This document shows positions 1 through 7,082 of a DNA stretch of 12,601 nucleotides, one piece after another. Below the pieces are notes generated by a model. It saw nothing but the letters and a program-made list of their open reading frames with translations. It was not told the DNA's origin and ran no database searches. Source of the DNA: Candidatus Cloacimonadota bacterium. GTDB taxonomy: Bacteria; Cloacimonadota; Cloacimonadia; Cloacimonadales; TCS61. The translations under genes were made by a program, and so were the position numbers. How positions within the stretch are numbered: the stretch's first letter is position 1; each line of letters begins with the position of its first letter. The stretch lies in the NCBI GenBank assembly GCA_021108055.1, contig JAIORR010000110.1, positions 1-12,601 of the forward strand, read 5' to 3'.

Positions 1-670
1 CAAATTCAAAATTATCAAAACTCATATAGGTTACGCCTATATCATTATAAATTACGGACAAAATAATTTCATTATCATCCAGTTTCTCACAGATATCTAT
101 AGTTTTGAGGTGATACTCCAGAGCTTTGTCATATAATCCGAGCAGATTGTAACCCGTTGCAATTTTGGAATATGTTTCAGCGATATTTCGTTTATTATCG
201 ATCTTCTTATTATATTCAAGTGAATAGAAAAGATACTCGAAACCCTTTTCGAAATCTCCGAACTCCATATACAATCTACCTATATACATTGCCGATTTTA
301 TATGAAATTCAGGTTTCTCTGTTTCGGAAGTAGCATTAAAAGTAAGAGTCAGATATTCGAGTGCTTTTTTTACATTAACCATTCGAGAATAATTAAATCC
401 AATGTAATAATAGCAATTAACAATATTTATTTTTTCATTTAGTTTTTCATAGATATCTAAGGCTTGCAGGAAAGCATCATTAGATTCCTTTTGTTTGAGC
501 AAATCGTGAAATATCTTCCCGATATTTTTTAGAATTTCCGCTTTATCGATTTCACTATCTATTTTTTGAGCAAGCTCGAAAGCTTCTTTGGCAAATTTAT
601 ATTTGTCTTCTGCTGATTTTTTCGATTCTTTTGCAGAGAGTTTGATAAGTTTCTCAATTTTATTTTCCAC
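1..670 (-). CDS. TPR-repeat protein, partial (C-terminus beyond left edge)
   Basis: Open frame of 223 codons read by me on the minus strand, running off the left edge. I place the start at a GTG (670-668) because an AGGGG ribosome site lies 7 bases upstream, an in-frame TGA lies further upstream, and no ATG is near. The protein begins VENKIEKLIKLSAKESKK and has no signal peptide, so it is probably cytoplasmic at this end. It is built of helical repeats of about 40 residues with TPR-like signatures (for example YYYIGFNYSRMVNVKKALEY, AMYIGRLYMEFGDFEKGFEY, YSKIATGYNLLGLYDKALEY). TPRs are protein-binding scaffolds. Long-period arrays of this kind often precede a GGDEF, cyclase, kinase or DNA-binding output domain, but that part is outside the window, so the function is unknown. 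It lies downstream of the M1 peptidase gene in the same direction, with a strong terminator between, so it is probably transcribed separately. Confidence 0.85.
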   Translation of the reverse strand, partial: MENKIEKLIKLSAKESKKSAEDKYKFAKEAFELAQKIDSEIDKAEILKNIGKIFHDLLKQKESNDAFLQALDIYEKLNEKINIVNCYYYIGFNYSRMVNVKKALEYLTLTFNATSETEKPEFHIKSAMYIGRLYMEFGDFEKGFEYLFYSLEYNKKIDNKRNIAETYSKIATGYNLLGLYDKALEYHLKTIDICEKLDDNEIILSVIYNDIGVTYMSFDNFEF

Positions 671-754
671 AACACTTCCCCTTTTGGAATTTATTATGAG
701 TCATCTATTTTGATTCCTATTACTTTATCAAGTTGTATTTGCAATAAATATTCC

Positions 755-786
755 AAAAAAAAGACGACTGCATCGAGTCGTCTTTT
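755..786 (-). terminator. Intrinsic terminator after the M1 peptidase gene
   Basis: A perfect 11-bp stem (AAAAGACGACT at 759-769 pairing with AGTCGTCTTTT at 776-786) closes a 6-base loop. Read on the minus strand the stem is followed by a run of eight T (762-755), the classical rho-independent form. It lies about 80 bases past the stop of the M1 peptidase gene and 85 bases before the TPR gene. The plus-strand side has only a short T run, so it is oriented for minus-strand transcription. Confidence 0.88.
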
Positions 787-802
787 AAATTTGGTATTGA
801 AA

Positions 803-865
803 TTACTTCATAAGGATCATTTTTTCTTGTTCCTACGCTTCTGCGTGGGAACAAGTTATCCGCCA
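803..865 (-). pseudogene. Relic of a second sorting-domain C-terminal tail
   Basis: Directly after the TAA of the M1 peptidase gene, the same reading frame continues for 21 codons to another TAA (805-803). It contains one internal TAG and ends EQEKMILMK-stop. The real protein ends EQTKKMMLLK-stop, so the relic looks like a second copy of the sorting-domain end. Between the two endings lies the REP-like palindrome. I read this as debris of an insertion or of recombination between sorting-domain genes. Similarity over about nine residues is short, so chance is not excluded. Confidence 0.5.
826..855. repeat. REP-like 30-bp palindrome
   Basis: Thirteen-base arms (CTTGTTCCTACGC at 826-838, GCGTGGGAACAAG at 843-855) pair throughout, with one G-T wobble, around a TTCT loop. 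Neither side has a T run, so it is unlikely to be a terminator. The GTTCCCACGC core resembles, from memory, short palindromes dispersed in many copies in unrelated bacterial genomes. Only one copy is in this window, so repetitiveness is inference. Confidence 0.65.
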
Positions 866-3736
866 TTATTTTAGGAGCATCATTTTCTTGGTCTGCTCGA
901 AATCTCCTGCTTTCAATTTGTAAAAATATATTCCGGATGAAACGGATCTGCCGTTCTCATCGTTTCCTGACCAACTAACAGAATGCTGACCTGCATTCAA
1001 TTTTTCATTTACGAGTGTTTTCACTTTCTGCCCTTTTAAATTGTAGATTTCTAACTCTGCGTTCTCGGCGTTCTCTGCGGTGAGATTAAAAGAAATCGTT
1101 GTGGTTGGGTTGAACGGATTGGGGTAGGCTATTGAGTAGAATTTATTTGGGTTAACAACCAAATCATCTGTTCCTACTTCTCCAATCTCGATTAAAAACT
1201 GGTCAAAAAAATCCTCTACTTCTTCATTATGCATATAATACAATGGGAATCCCATTAAAATAACAGTACCTTCCGATTCATTCTTTAAAGCGCATACTTC
1301 TCCAATATACGGACTTCCTGTAATTCCTTCAAAATAATATATCCCATTTGTTGCTTCAGGAAAGATGCAGGAATAAGGTAATTTACCATTAAAAGCAGGG
1401 CTTAGTTGATCCGGATCGATATTGATATCAGGGTATTCTGTAGAACTTGCACCTGTAAATTCAAATCCGGCAATCAGTTGAGTTTGATTACAATTAATAA
1501 AGTCATTAATAAAATAATTAGGAATTTCATTAGCTGTTTTCCATCCCGAGATCAAAAGATTTCCACCGCCTGCCAGATAACAACCCAGATTATTAATATT
1601 ATCTTCAATATAATGCTGGTTAAGATCATCATCATGCCAGATGATGGTAGAAAAATTTGCAAGGAACTCTAATCCGGGAATTCCTTCATCTGCATAATCG
1701 TAAGAAGTAAACTGGGAATTAATAACACTCTGATAAAAATCATCCACCATTACATCGTCGGGATTGCCAGCACTGCCGTTGCCGTCCTTTGTTTCATCTA
1801 TTACCAGTATTCCCTGATCGAGCGGAAATTCCATAGGAGTGGCTTCATAGATCTCGGAAAAAGGAGTTTCAAAGTTTACATCTTTAACAGCTTTTAATCT
1901 ATAATAATAAGTAATTCCATTTGTCACATTTGTATCTTCAAAAGAAATACCGGTTATTAGAGCAGTATTTATTATTTCAAAAGGACCGGATGACGAATTC
2001 GAGCGATAGAGATTGTATCCATCGACATCTACTTCATCCCAGAATTCATTCCAGCAGATCAGAACTTTTCCATCAGCAGCATAAGCATTATTTATTTCAC
2101 AGGCTTTGTAAACATTGCTTTTGGAAAGAACCCAGTTATTCGGATCAAATTCAATTGAAATAAATTCAGGTGAAGTGATCTGACATATCGTTTGCTGTGG
2201 TATATTTGGAGTTGCTTCAACGAGAATCGAGTCATGATAAGTGTCATAATTTATATGTATCGGAGCCTGCATATAGAAATCTGTACTGCTGTTAGAAGTG
2301 GTTTTAATAAATGACATGAATTCGGTAGTTGCAGCACTGGCACTAATAAAATAAGTATATTCCATACTTGGAAGTCCCGGCTGGAATATCCATTGCTGAA
2401 AAAATTGCTCCAAATTAAGCCCACTTACGTTTTCACATACTTCCTGGAATTCAGAAGTAATAACATTGGAATTATAATATGCAGAAAAATAAGTTTGCAG
2501 AATATTAAAGAAAACTTCATCTCCCACCATCAACCGCAGCATATGAAGAACAGATGCCGGTTTTTCGTAAGTTGCCGGTGTGAAATATGCTCCCGGAGGA
2601 GGATCATAAACTATATAAGTACTACCGCCTGCCCAGTTAATATAATAGTTATGAAAACTGGAGTCTACATAGTCCACCATTGCTTCAAATCCCAGCCAAG
2701 CCTGTGTATAAACTGCTTCGGAATAAGTTGCAAAACCTTCTGAAAGCCATACATCCGCCCAGGTTAATGGCGTGAGACAATCACCAAACCACTGATGTGC
2801 AAGTTCATGAGCAATAACCGTTTCATAGGTATGGTTACCTGTGATCAGGTAGTTTGCCAAGGTCGTCATTGTCTGGTGCTCCATAGCGGCATAGGTAGCA
2901 AAATTTGTTACTGCATTTCCATATTTTTCAAACGGATACATTCCATAATGATCAGAATAAACTTCCATCATAAAAGGCAGGTTGGAAAAATCTTCAATCG
3001 CATTTGTAACATAAGCAGAAGGTACAAAATTCTGAATTGGAATAGTTCCGAAATTATCATTCAATTCCACAAAATTCCTGGCAACTATTGAAACCAGGTA
3101 AGTTGCCATCGGGTTTGAGCCTTCCCAATTATGGGTTCGGGTTCCATTCGGGTTAGGAATAATAGAGGTTCTAAGTCCGTTACAAGCTGCATCCCAATCT
3201 TCACGTACCGTAATGTGAAGGTCAATTAGTGCTTTGTCCCAGGGATGATCGTAGCAGGGCCACCAGTAACGGGAAGCATTAGGATCGGATATTGTAAAAA
3301 TATAATTTGAACTGATATACATTCCTAATCCGTTCCAGATGGGATTACCGGAATATTCCACTGTTGTAGTGAATTGCTCGCCCGGATTCATCGTTCCAAG
3401 CTGGATGGTTATGATGTCATTACTATAACTGTAAGTTGCTGCATTTCCATTTAACAGAACATTATCAATGCTCATCTGACTTAACTCATATTGGATCTCT
3501 GTAATTATTTCATCTGCTTCGACCACTGCCATCACAATGCCATTTATGTTTTCGCTCACCTCGTCTATTTCAATAGAAATATCATAAGACAGAACATCGA
3601 ATCCATGAGCAGAATCCGCACGGGTTGATTCATTGGCAATGAAATTGGGTTTCTTTACTCTCTCGGGAAAAGAAACGGAATATAAACTCGAAAATATGAT
3701 GATTATCAATATAAAAAAGATCATTCTTTTCTTCAT
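866..3736 (-). CDS. Secreted M1-family metallopeptidase with FnIII-like module and T9SS-type sorting domain
   Basis: Predicted secreted zinc aminopeptidase of 956 residues. Residues 1 to about 22 are a signal peptide. An M1 beta-domain is followed by the catalytic domain. It shows the substrate-binding motif as AAMEH (283-287; canonical GAMEN, and MEH forms are known), zinc motif HELAH (310-314), and third ligand E333 in WLSEGFATY, exactly the M1 HEXXH-18-E spacing. Y390 in TYEKPASVLHML fits the catalytic tyrosine. After about 545 comes an FnIII-like module (about 548-636: DGYNLYRS, ITYYYRLKAV), then an alpha/beta domain (about 639-860) that resembles glutaminase-like/ThuA folds, which I cannot name firmly. 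Residues 868-956 are a FlgD-like sorting domain (YPNPFNPTTTISFNL, GQKVKTL, SGIYFYKLKAGD) of the kind cleaved or anchored by T9SS. GGAGGA (3746-3741) precedes the ATG. It is divergent from groEL. The peptidase call is firm; the substrate is unknown, perhaps environmental peptides. Confidence 0.93.
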   Translation of the reverse strand: MKKRMIFFILIIIIFSSLYSVSFPERVKKPNFIANESTRADSAHGFDVLSYDISIEIDEVSENINGIVMAVVEADEIITEIQYELSQMSIDNVLLNGNAATYSYSNDIITIQLGTMNPGEQFTTTVEYSGNPIWNGLGMYISSNYIFTISDPNASRYWWPCYDHPWDKALIDLHITVREDWDAACNGLRTSIIPNPNGTRTHNWEGSNPMATYLVSIVARNFVELNDNFGTIPIQNFVPSAYVTNAIEDFSNLPFMMEVYSDHYGMYPFEKYGNAVTNFATYAAMEHQTMTTLANYLITGNHTYETVIAHELAHQWFGDCLTPLTWADVWLSEGFATYSEAVYTQAWLGFEAMVDYVDSSFHNYYINWAGGSTYIVYDPPPGAYFTPATYEKPASVLHMLRLMVGDEVFFNILQTYFSAYYNSNVITSEFQEVCENVSGLNLEQFFQQWIFQPGLPSMEYTYFISASAATTEFMSFIKTTSNSSTDFYMQAPIHINYDTYHDSILVEATPNIPQQTICQITSPEFISIEFDPNNWVLSKSNVYKACEINNAYAADGKVLICWNEFWDEVDVDGYNLYRSNSSSGPFEIINTALITGISFEDTNVTNGITYYYRLKAVKDVNFETPFSEIYEATPMEFPLDQGILVIDETKDGNGSAGNPDDVMVDDFYQSVINSQFTSYDYADEGIPGLEFLANFSTIIWHDDDLNQHYIEDNINNLGCYLAGGGNLLISGWKTANEIPNYFINDFINCNQTQLIAGFEFTGASSTEYPDINIDPDQLSPAFNGKLPYSCIFPEATNGIYYFEGITGSPYIGEVCALKNESEGTVILMGFPLYYMHNEEVEDFFDQFLIEIGEVGTDDLVVNPNKFYSIAYPNPFNPTTTISFNLTAENAENAELEIYNLKGQKVKTLVNEKLNAGQHSVSWSGNDENGRSVSSGIYFYKLKAGDFEQTKKMMLLK
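1055..1081 (-). repeat. Three tandem 9-bp units inside the sorting-domain coding sequence
   Basis: Plus-strand units CTCTGCGTT, CTCGGCGTT and CTCTGCGGT follow each other without gaps. On the coding strand they encode T-A-E-N-A-E-N-A-E, between the ISFNL strand and LEIYNLKGQ of the sorting domain. The repeat is more GC-rich than its surroundings and keeps the frame. It resembles, from memory, a GCAGAGAACG-type minisatellite that recurs in many bacterial genomes. Confidence 0.7.
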
Positions 3737-3828
3737 AAGTTCCTCCGTATATTTACCAAATAATTAAACGAGCTATTATTTCTATTTACTGCATATTTAG
3801 GCAAACAATTTTTTAGAAAAAGTTTTTA

Positions 3829-3858
3829 TTTGACAAAAAAATAGTTATCATATCTTTA
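3829..3858 (+). promoter_or_regulatory. groEL promoter
   Basis: A perfect TTGACA (3830-3835) lies 15 bases before TATCTT (3851-3856). The same stretch also fits the Bacteroidota-type pattern, with TTTG at 3829-3832 and a TAnnTTTG-like TATCTTTA at 3851-3858. The -10 region overlaps the left arm of the CIRCE operator, so a bound repressor would block polymerase. The 15-base spacing is short for sigma-70, so the exact -10 is uncertain. Confidence 0.65.
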
Positions 3859-3882
3859 GCACTCGTTAGAAGTGATTGCTAA
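3856..3882 (+). promoter_or_regulatory. CIRCE operator (HrcA binding site)
   Basis: Left arm TTAGCACTC (3856-3864), a 9-base spacer, then right arm GATTGCTAA (3874-3882). The consensus is TTAGCACTC-N9-GAGTGCTAA, so only one base of 18 differs (T for G in the right arm). CIRCE is the binding site of the HrcA heat-shock repressor. Its position 38 bases ahead of the groEL start and over the promoter predicts HrcA repression relieved by heat or unfolded-protein stress. The hrcA gene is not in the window. Confidence 0.93.
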
Positions 3883-3920
3883 AAAAAGATAAAAAATAAA
3901 AAACAGGAGGCATATGTATT

Positions 3921-5555
3921 ATGGCAAAACAAATGAAATTCAGTCATGATTCGAGAACAACGCTGAAGGCTGGTGTTGATAAATTGGCTGATGCAGTAAA
4001 AATCACATTGGGACCAAGGGGAAGAAACGTAGTCTTGGACAAGAAGTTTGGTTCTCCGCTCATAACCAAAGATGGTGTTACTGTTGCTAAAGATATCGAA
4101 TTGGAAGACCCGTTTGAAAACATGGGTGCACAATTAGTAAAAGAAGTTGCTGAAAAGACTCATGATGTAGCGGGTGACGGAACAACTTCTGCAACTGTTC
4201 TTACTCAGGCAATTATTGAGGAAGGTATCAAACATGTAACAGCAGGCGTGAACCCGATGTATCTGAAACGCGGCATAGAAAAAGCATCTAAAGCTGTTGT
4301 AGAAAGGATCAAAGAATTCAGCAAAGATGTAAAGAATTCAAATGAGATCTCTCAAATTGCTTCAATATCTGCAAACAATGATGAAGAGATCGGAGACTTG
4401 ATTGCAAAGGCAATGAAGGCAGTGGGGAATGAAGGTATCATCAATGTTGAAGAAGCAAAATCTATCGAAACATCACTTGAAGAAGTTGAGGGTATGCAGT
4501 TCGATCGTGGCTATCTTTCACCATATTTCATTACCGATGCAGATAAAATGATCACAGAATTTGAAGATCCGTATATTCTTCTTTTCGACAAGAAAATAAG
4601 CGTGATGAAAGACCTGCTTCCAATCCTTCAGGAAGTAGCTCAAACAGGAAAACCATTCCTGATCATTGCAGAAGATATCGAGGGTGAAGCTCTGGCAACA
4701 CTCGTTGTGAATAAACTTCGAGGAACACTGAACGTAGCAGCAGTAAAAGCTCCCGGTTTTGGTGACAGACGAAAAGCGATGATGGAAGATATTGCTGTTC
4801 TTACCGGCGGAAACGTAATTTCCGAAGAGTTGGGAAGAAAACTGGAATCTGTTTCAATAAAGGACCTTGGATCTGCCAAGAAAGTTATCATTGATAAAGA
4901 AAACACGATCATCAGAGAAGGTGGCGGTAAGAAAGAAGATCTTGACGCAAGAATTAAACAGATAAGAGCACAAATAGAAGAAACTACTTCCGATTATGAC
5001 AAAGAAAAACTTCAGGAAAGACTGGCAAAACTTTCGAGTGGTGTTGCCATTATCAGGATAGGTGCAGCCACAGAAACCGAAATGAAAGAAAAGAAAGCTC
5101 GTGTAGATGATGCTCTTCATGCAACCAGGGCAGCCGTTGAAGAAGGAATGGTAACCGGTGGTGGAGCAACTCTTATCTACGCAGCAAGAGCGATAGATGA
5201 TTTGAAAATAAAATCTCATGAAGAAAAAGTGGGAGCAGACATTCTGAAGAGAGCCCTTTCATATCCTGCATATTATATTGCTTCAAATGCAGGTGAAGAG
5301 GGAGCTATCATCGTTGAAAAAATTAAAAGATCGCAAGATGTTCATTTTGGGTATAATGCTGCAACAAATAAATTTGAAGATCTTTTCAAAGCAGGGATCA
5401 TCGATCCTACTAAAGTTGTTCGCAGTGCCTTGCAAAATGCTACAAGTATTTCCGGTTTGTTTCTTACTACTGAATGCATAGTTACAGACATTAAAGAAGA
5501 TGAACCTCCAATGCCTGCAATGCCGGGTGGCGGCGGAATGCCGGGAATGTATTAA
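3921..5555 (+). CDS. groEL: Chaperonin GroEL (Hsp60)
   Basis: Full-length 60-kDa chaperonin of 544 residues, the usual family size. It forms the double-ring ATP-driven folding chamber in the cytoplasm. Signatures are ITLGPRGRNVVLD near residue 30, the nucleotide-binding VAGDGTTSATVL with D86, apical KAPGFGDRRKAM, the equatorial signature AAVEEGMVTGGGATL, and a short Gly/Met tail ending GGMPGMY. The start is the ATG at 3921, with AGGAGG at 3905-3910; an ATG at 3914 is out of frame and quickly stops. The gene stands alone between a CIRCE-controlled promoter and a terminator. The co-chaperonin gene groES, usually directly upstream in a groES-groEL operon, is absent here and must lie elsewhere if present. 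Confidence 0.99.
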   Translation: MAKQMKFSHDSRTTLKAGVDKLADAVKITLGPRGRNVVLDKKFGSPLITKDGVTVAKDIELEDPFENMGAQLVKEVAEKTHDVAGDGTTSATVLTQAIIEEGIKHVTAGVNPMYLKRGIEKASKAVVERIKEFSKDVKNSNEISQIASISANNDEEIGDLIAKAMKAVGNEGIINVEEAKSIETSLEEVEGMQFDRGYLSPYFITDADKMITEFEDPYILLFDKKISVMKDLLPILQEVAQTGKPFLIIAEDIEGEALATLVVNKLRGTLNVAAVKAPGFGDRRKAMMEDIAVLTGGNVISEELGRKLESVSIKDLGSAKKVIIDKENTIIREGGGKKEDLDARIKQIRAQIEETTSDYDKEKLQERLAKLSSGVAIIRIGAATETEMKEKKARVDDALHATRAAVEEGMVTGGGATLIYAARAIDDLKIKSHEEKVGADILKRALSYPAYYIASNAGEEGAIIVEKIKRSQDVHFGYNAATNKFEDLFKAGIIDPTKVVRSALQNATSISGLFLTTECIVTDIKEDEPPMPAMPGGGGMPGMY

Positions 5556-5575
5556 TCAAAAAGATAGACAATATT

Positions 5576-5614
5576 AAAAACCTTCAGGGTTATTTGAACT
5601 CTGAAGGTTTTTTT
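5576..5614 (+). terminator. Intrinsic terminator of groEL
   Basis: A 16-bp stem (5576-5591 with 5597-5612, core AACCTTCAGGGTT with AACTCTGAAGGTT, one G-T wobble) closes a 5-base loop and ends in a run of seven T (5608-5614). It starts 20 bases after the groEL stop. The A run on its left side would let it also work for minus-strand transcripts. Confidence 0.92.
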
Positions 5615-5639
5615 GTTTAAAACTGTGTCCAAAAAAGCC

Positions 5640-5670
5640 TTGACACCAGAAACCTCAAATTATTTTTATA
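5640..5670 (+). promoter_or_regulatory. Promoter of tRNA-Leu
   Basis: A perfect TTGACA (5640-5645) is followed by the AT-rich TATTTTTATA (5661-5670), which contains the -10 (TTTTTA at 17-base or TTTATA at 19-base spacing). The tRNA begins at 5681, which fits a start a few bases upstream of the mature 5' end. The -35 is clear; the exact -10 is not. Confidence 0.6.
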
Positions 5671-5680
5671 CGTGGCATGT

Positions 5681-5767
5681 GCCGAAGTGGTGAAATTGGT
5701 AGACGCAGTGGACTCAAAATCCTCCGAGCTTTTGCTTGTGCCGGTTCGAGTCCGGCCTTCGGCACCA
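5681..5767 (+). tRNA. tRNA-Leu (anticodon CAA)
   Basis: Class II tRNA of 87 bases with encoded CCA. The acceptor stem GCCGAAG (5681-5687) pairs perfectly with CTTCGGC (5757-5763), discriminator A5764. The D arm contains AAATTGGTAGAC. The anticodon loop is CTCAAAA with CAA at 5715-5717, decoding UUG. The long variable arm (GAGC-TTTT-GCTT) identifies a leucine type. The T arm is GCCGG-TTCGAGT-CCGGC. The anticodon stem GTGGA (5708-5712) against TCCTC (5720-5724) has a T-T mismatch at its second pair (28-42). It is very similar, from memory, to the E. coli tRNA-Leu(CAA) sequence. Confidence 0.97.
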
Positions 5768-5793
5768 TAGAATTGTTATGGAGGCTTTTTTTT
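5765..5793 (+). terminator. Probable terminator of tRNA-Leu
   Basis: A short stem CCATAG (5765-5770) with TTATGG (5776-5781) closes a 5-base loop. It is followed by AGGC and a run of eight T (5786-5793). It begins within the CCA end, so it would form only in the precursor. The stem is weak (one G-T pair) and separated from the T run by four bases. Confidence 0.5.
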
Positions 5794-5866
5794 AAATTGA
5801 AAATAAATAGATAAAGCAACAATCATTTTTTAATATTTACCTAAATATATTGTCTGGAGGAAAACA

Positions 5867-7075
5867 ATGAAAATTATTCTACTTACACTGATAATGGTTC
5901 TTCTTATCCCGTTTGCTGCAAATGCCATTTCTAATGCAGCAGTTATTTTCTTATTAATTGAACCAAGCTCAAGAGCAAGTGCAATGGGTCAAGCGTATGT
6001 TGCCCAGGTTGATGATGGTTTTGCCGGCTACTGGAATCCCGGAGCTATGGCATTTAACAGGAAAACCCAAGTCGCAAGTATGTATTCAAATTGGTTTGGA
6101 GAAATATTCAATGATATGTATTATTTCCACATTGGTGGTAATCAATATGTAGAAGATATTGGAAATCTTGGAGTAAACTTAACCTATATGACTTATGGTA
6201 AACAAGATAGAACTGATGAAAATGGTGAAATTGAAGAAACTTTCAGCAGCTATGACATCTCTGTGGCTGGCACATACGGATATCAGATCAGTCAGAAAAC
6301 AGGTATGGGAATAACGTTCAAATTCATCCTTAGTGATCTTGCTCCCGAAGGTGCCGGAGAATCTGAAGCCGGCATTAAAGGACAGGGTATGAGTTATGCC
6401 TTCGATATAGGATTGAAACACAAAGGAGTTGATTTTGGGCAGATACTGGTTTCTCCATACAATGGTGCTCTCTCTCTTTATAATGGAGTAGCTTCTCTTA
6501 CCGGAATGGGAAAAGCCGGTCTTTCTAAATACAGCATTCCCGTAGATAAACTCGATTTCGGATTTAATTTTCAGAATATAGGACCCAATATTACTTACAT
6601 CGATGATTCTCAATCTGATCCGCTGCCAATGAACTGGAGAATGGGATTCTCTTACAGGATTCTGGAATCTGATCTGAATAAATTTAGCGTTAATGTCGAT
6701 ATGAGCAAAGTGCTTGCAAATGATGATCCGGTATTTAAAAGGATATTCAGTGCCTGGACAGACGATTTTAACACTCAGACAGATGATGCCGGAAACGATA
6801 TAAACGATTTTGCCTCTATAAATAATTTTATTAATTCCATTGAGTTCAGGGAAATTATCTGGAACATTGGTGCTGAATACGATTACCTGAATCTTCTTTC
6901 GATAAGAACAGGTTATATTGCCGATAGAGCAGGTGATATTATGGGTATGTCATTTGGTGCAGGTATTCATTACACTTTTAAAAAGGTATATCTATTAAGC
7001 ATAGATTATGCATTCCAGCCCGGAGGCGGTATGCAGGATTACAACCAGACCCTTTCAGTAAAAGTCGATTTCTAA
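5867..7075 (+). CDS. PorV/PorQ-like outer-membrane beta-barrel protein
   Basis: Predicted outer-membrane barrel of 402 residues. Residues 1-20 are a signal peptide ending FAANA. The mature start has the family hallmark EPSSRASAMGQAYVA (32-46) followed by GFAGYWNPGAM (51-61), as seen in PorV, PorQ and related FadL-like proteins. The rest alternates in beta-strand fashion (GVNLTYMTYG, GIHYTFKKVYLLSIDYAF) and ends LSVKVDF, a terminal aromatic fitting an outer-membrane assembly signal. In T9SS, PorV is a shuttle and PorQ a component of the attachment complex handling proteins with C-terminal sorting domains. Which this is, or whether it is another paralogue, cannot be told from sequence alone. 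GGAGG (5856-5860) precedes the ATG. It is the first gene of a tight five-gene run; the sorting-domain protease starts 7 bases later, a likely client. Confidence 0.85.
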   Translation: MKIILLTLIMVLLIPFAANAISNAAVIFLLIEPSSRASAMGQAYVAQVDDGFAGYWNPGAMAFNRKTQVASMYSNWFGEIFNDMYYFHIGGNQYVEDIGNLGVNLTYMTYGKQDRTDENGEIEETFSSYDISVAGTYGYQISQKTGMGITFKFILSDLAPEGAGESEAGIKGQGMSYAFDIGLKHKGVDFGQILVSPYNGALSLYNGVASLTGMGKAGLSKYSIPVDKLDFGFNFQNIGPNITYIDDSQSDPLPMNWRMGFSYRILESDLNKFSVNVDMSKVLANDDPVFKRIFSAWTDDFNTQTDDAGNDINDFASINNFINSIEFREIIWNIGAEYDYLNLLSIRTGYIADRAGDIMGMSFGAGIHYTFKKVYLLSIDYAFQPGGGMQDYNQTLSVKVDF

Positions 7076-7082
7076 AAAGTTT

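Noticed and set aside
826..855. Palindrome as a second terminator of the M1 peptidase gene
   Set aside because: No T run follows on either strand, and a textbook terminator lies 40 bases downstream.
3914..3949. ATG at 3914 upstream of groEL, closer to the ribosome site
   Set aside because: It is out of frame with groEL and meets a TGA after 11 codons; the ATG at 3921 gives the conserved MAKQMKFSHD start.
4640..5219. Antisense open frames across groEL
   Set aside because: They are shadows of the strongly biased groEL codons and show no domain or ribosome site.
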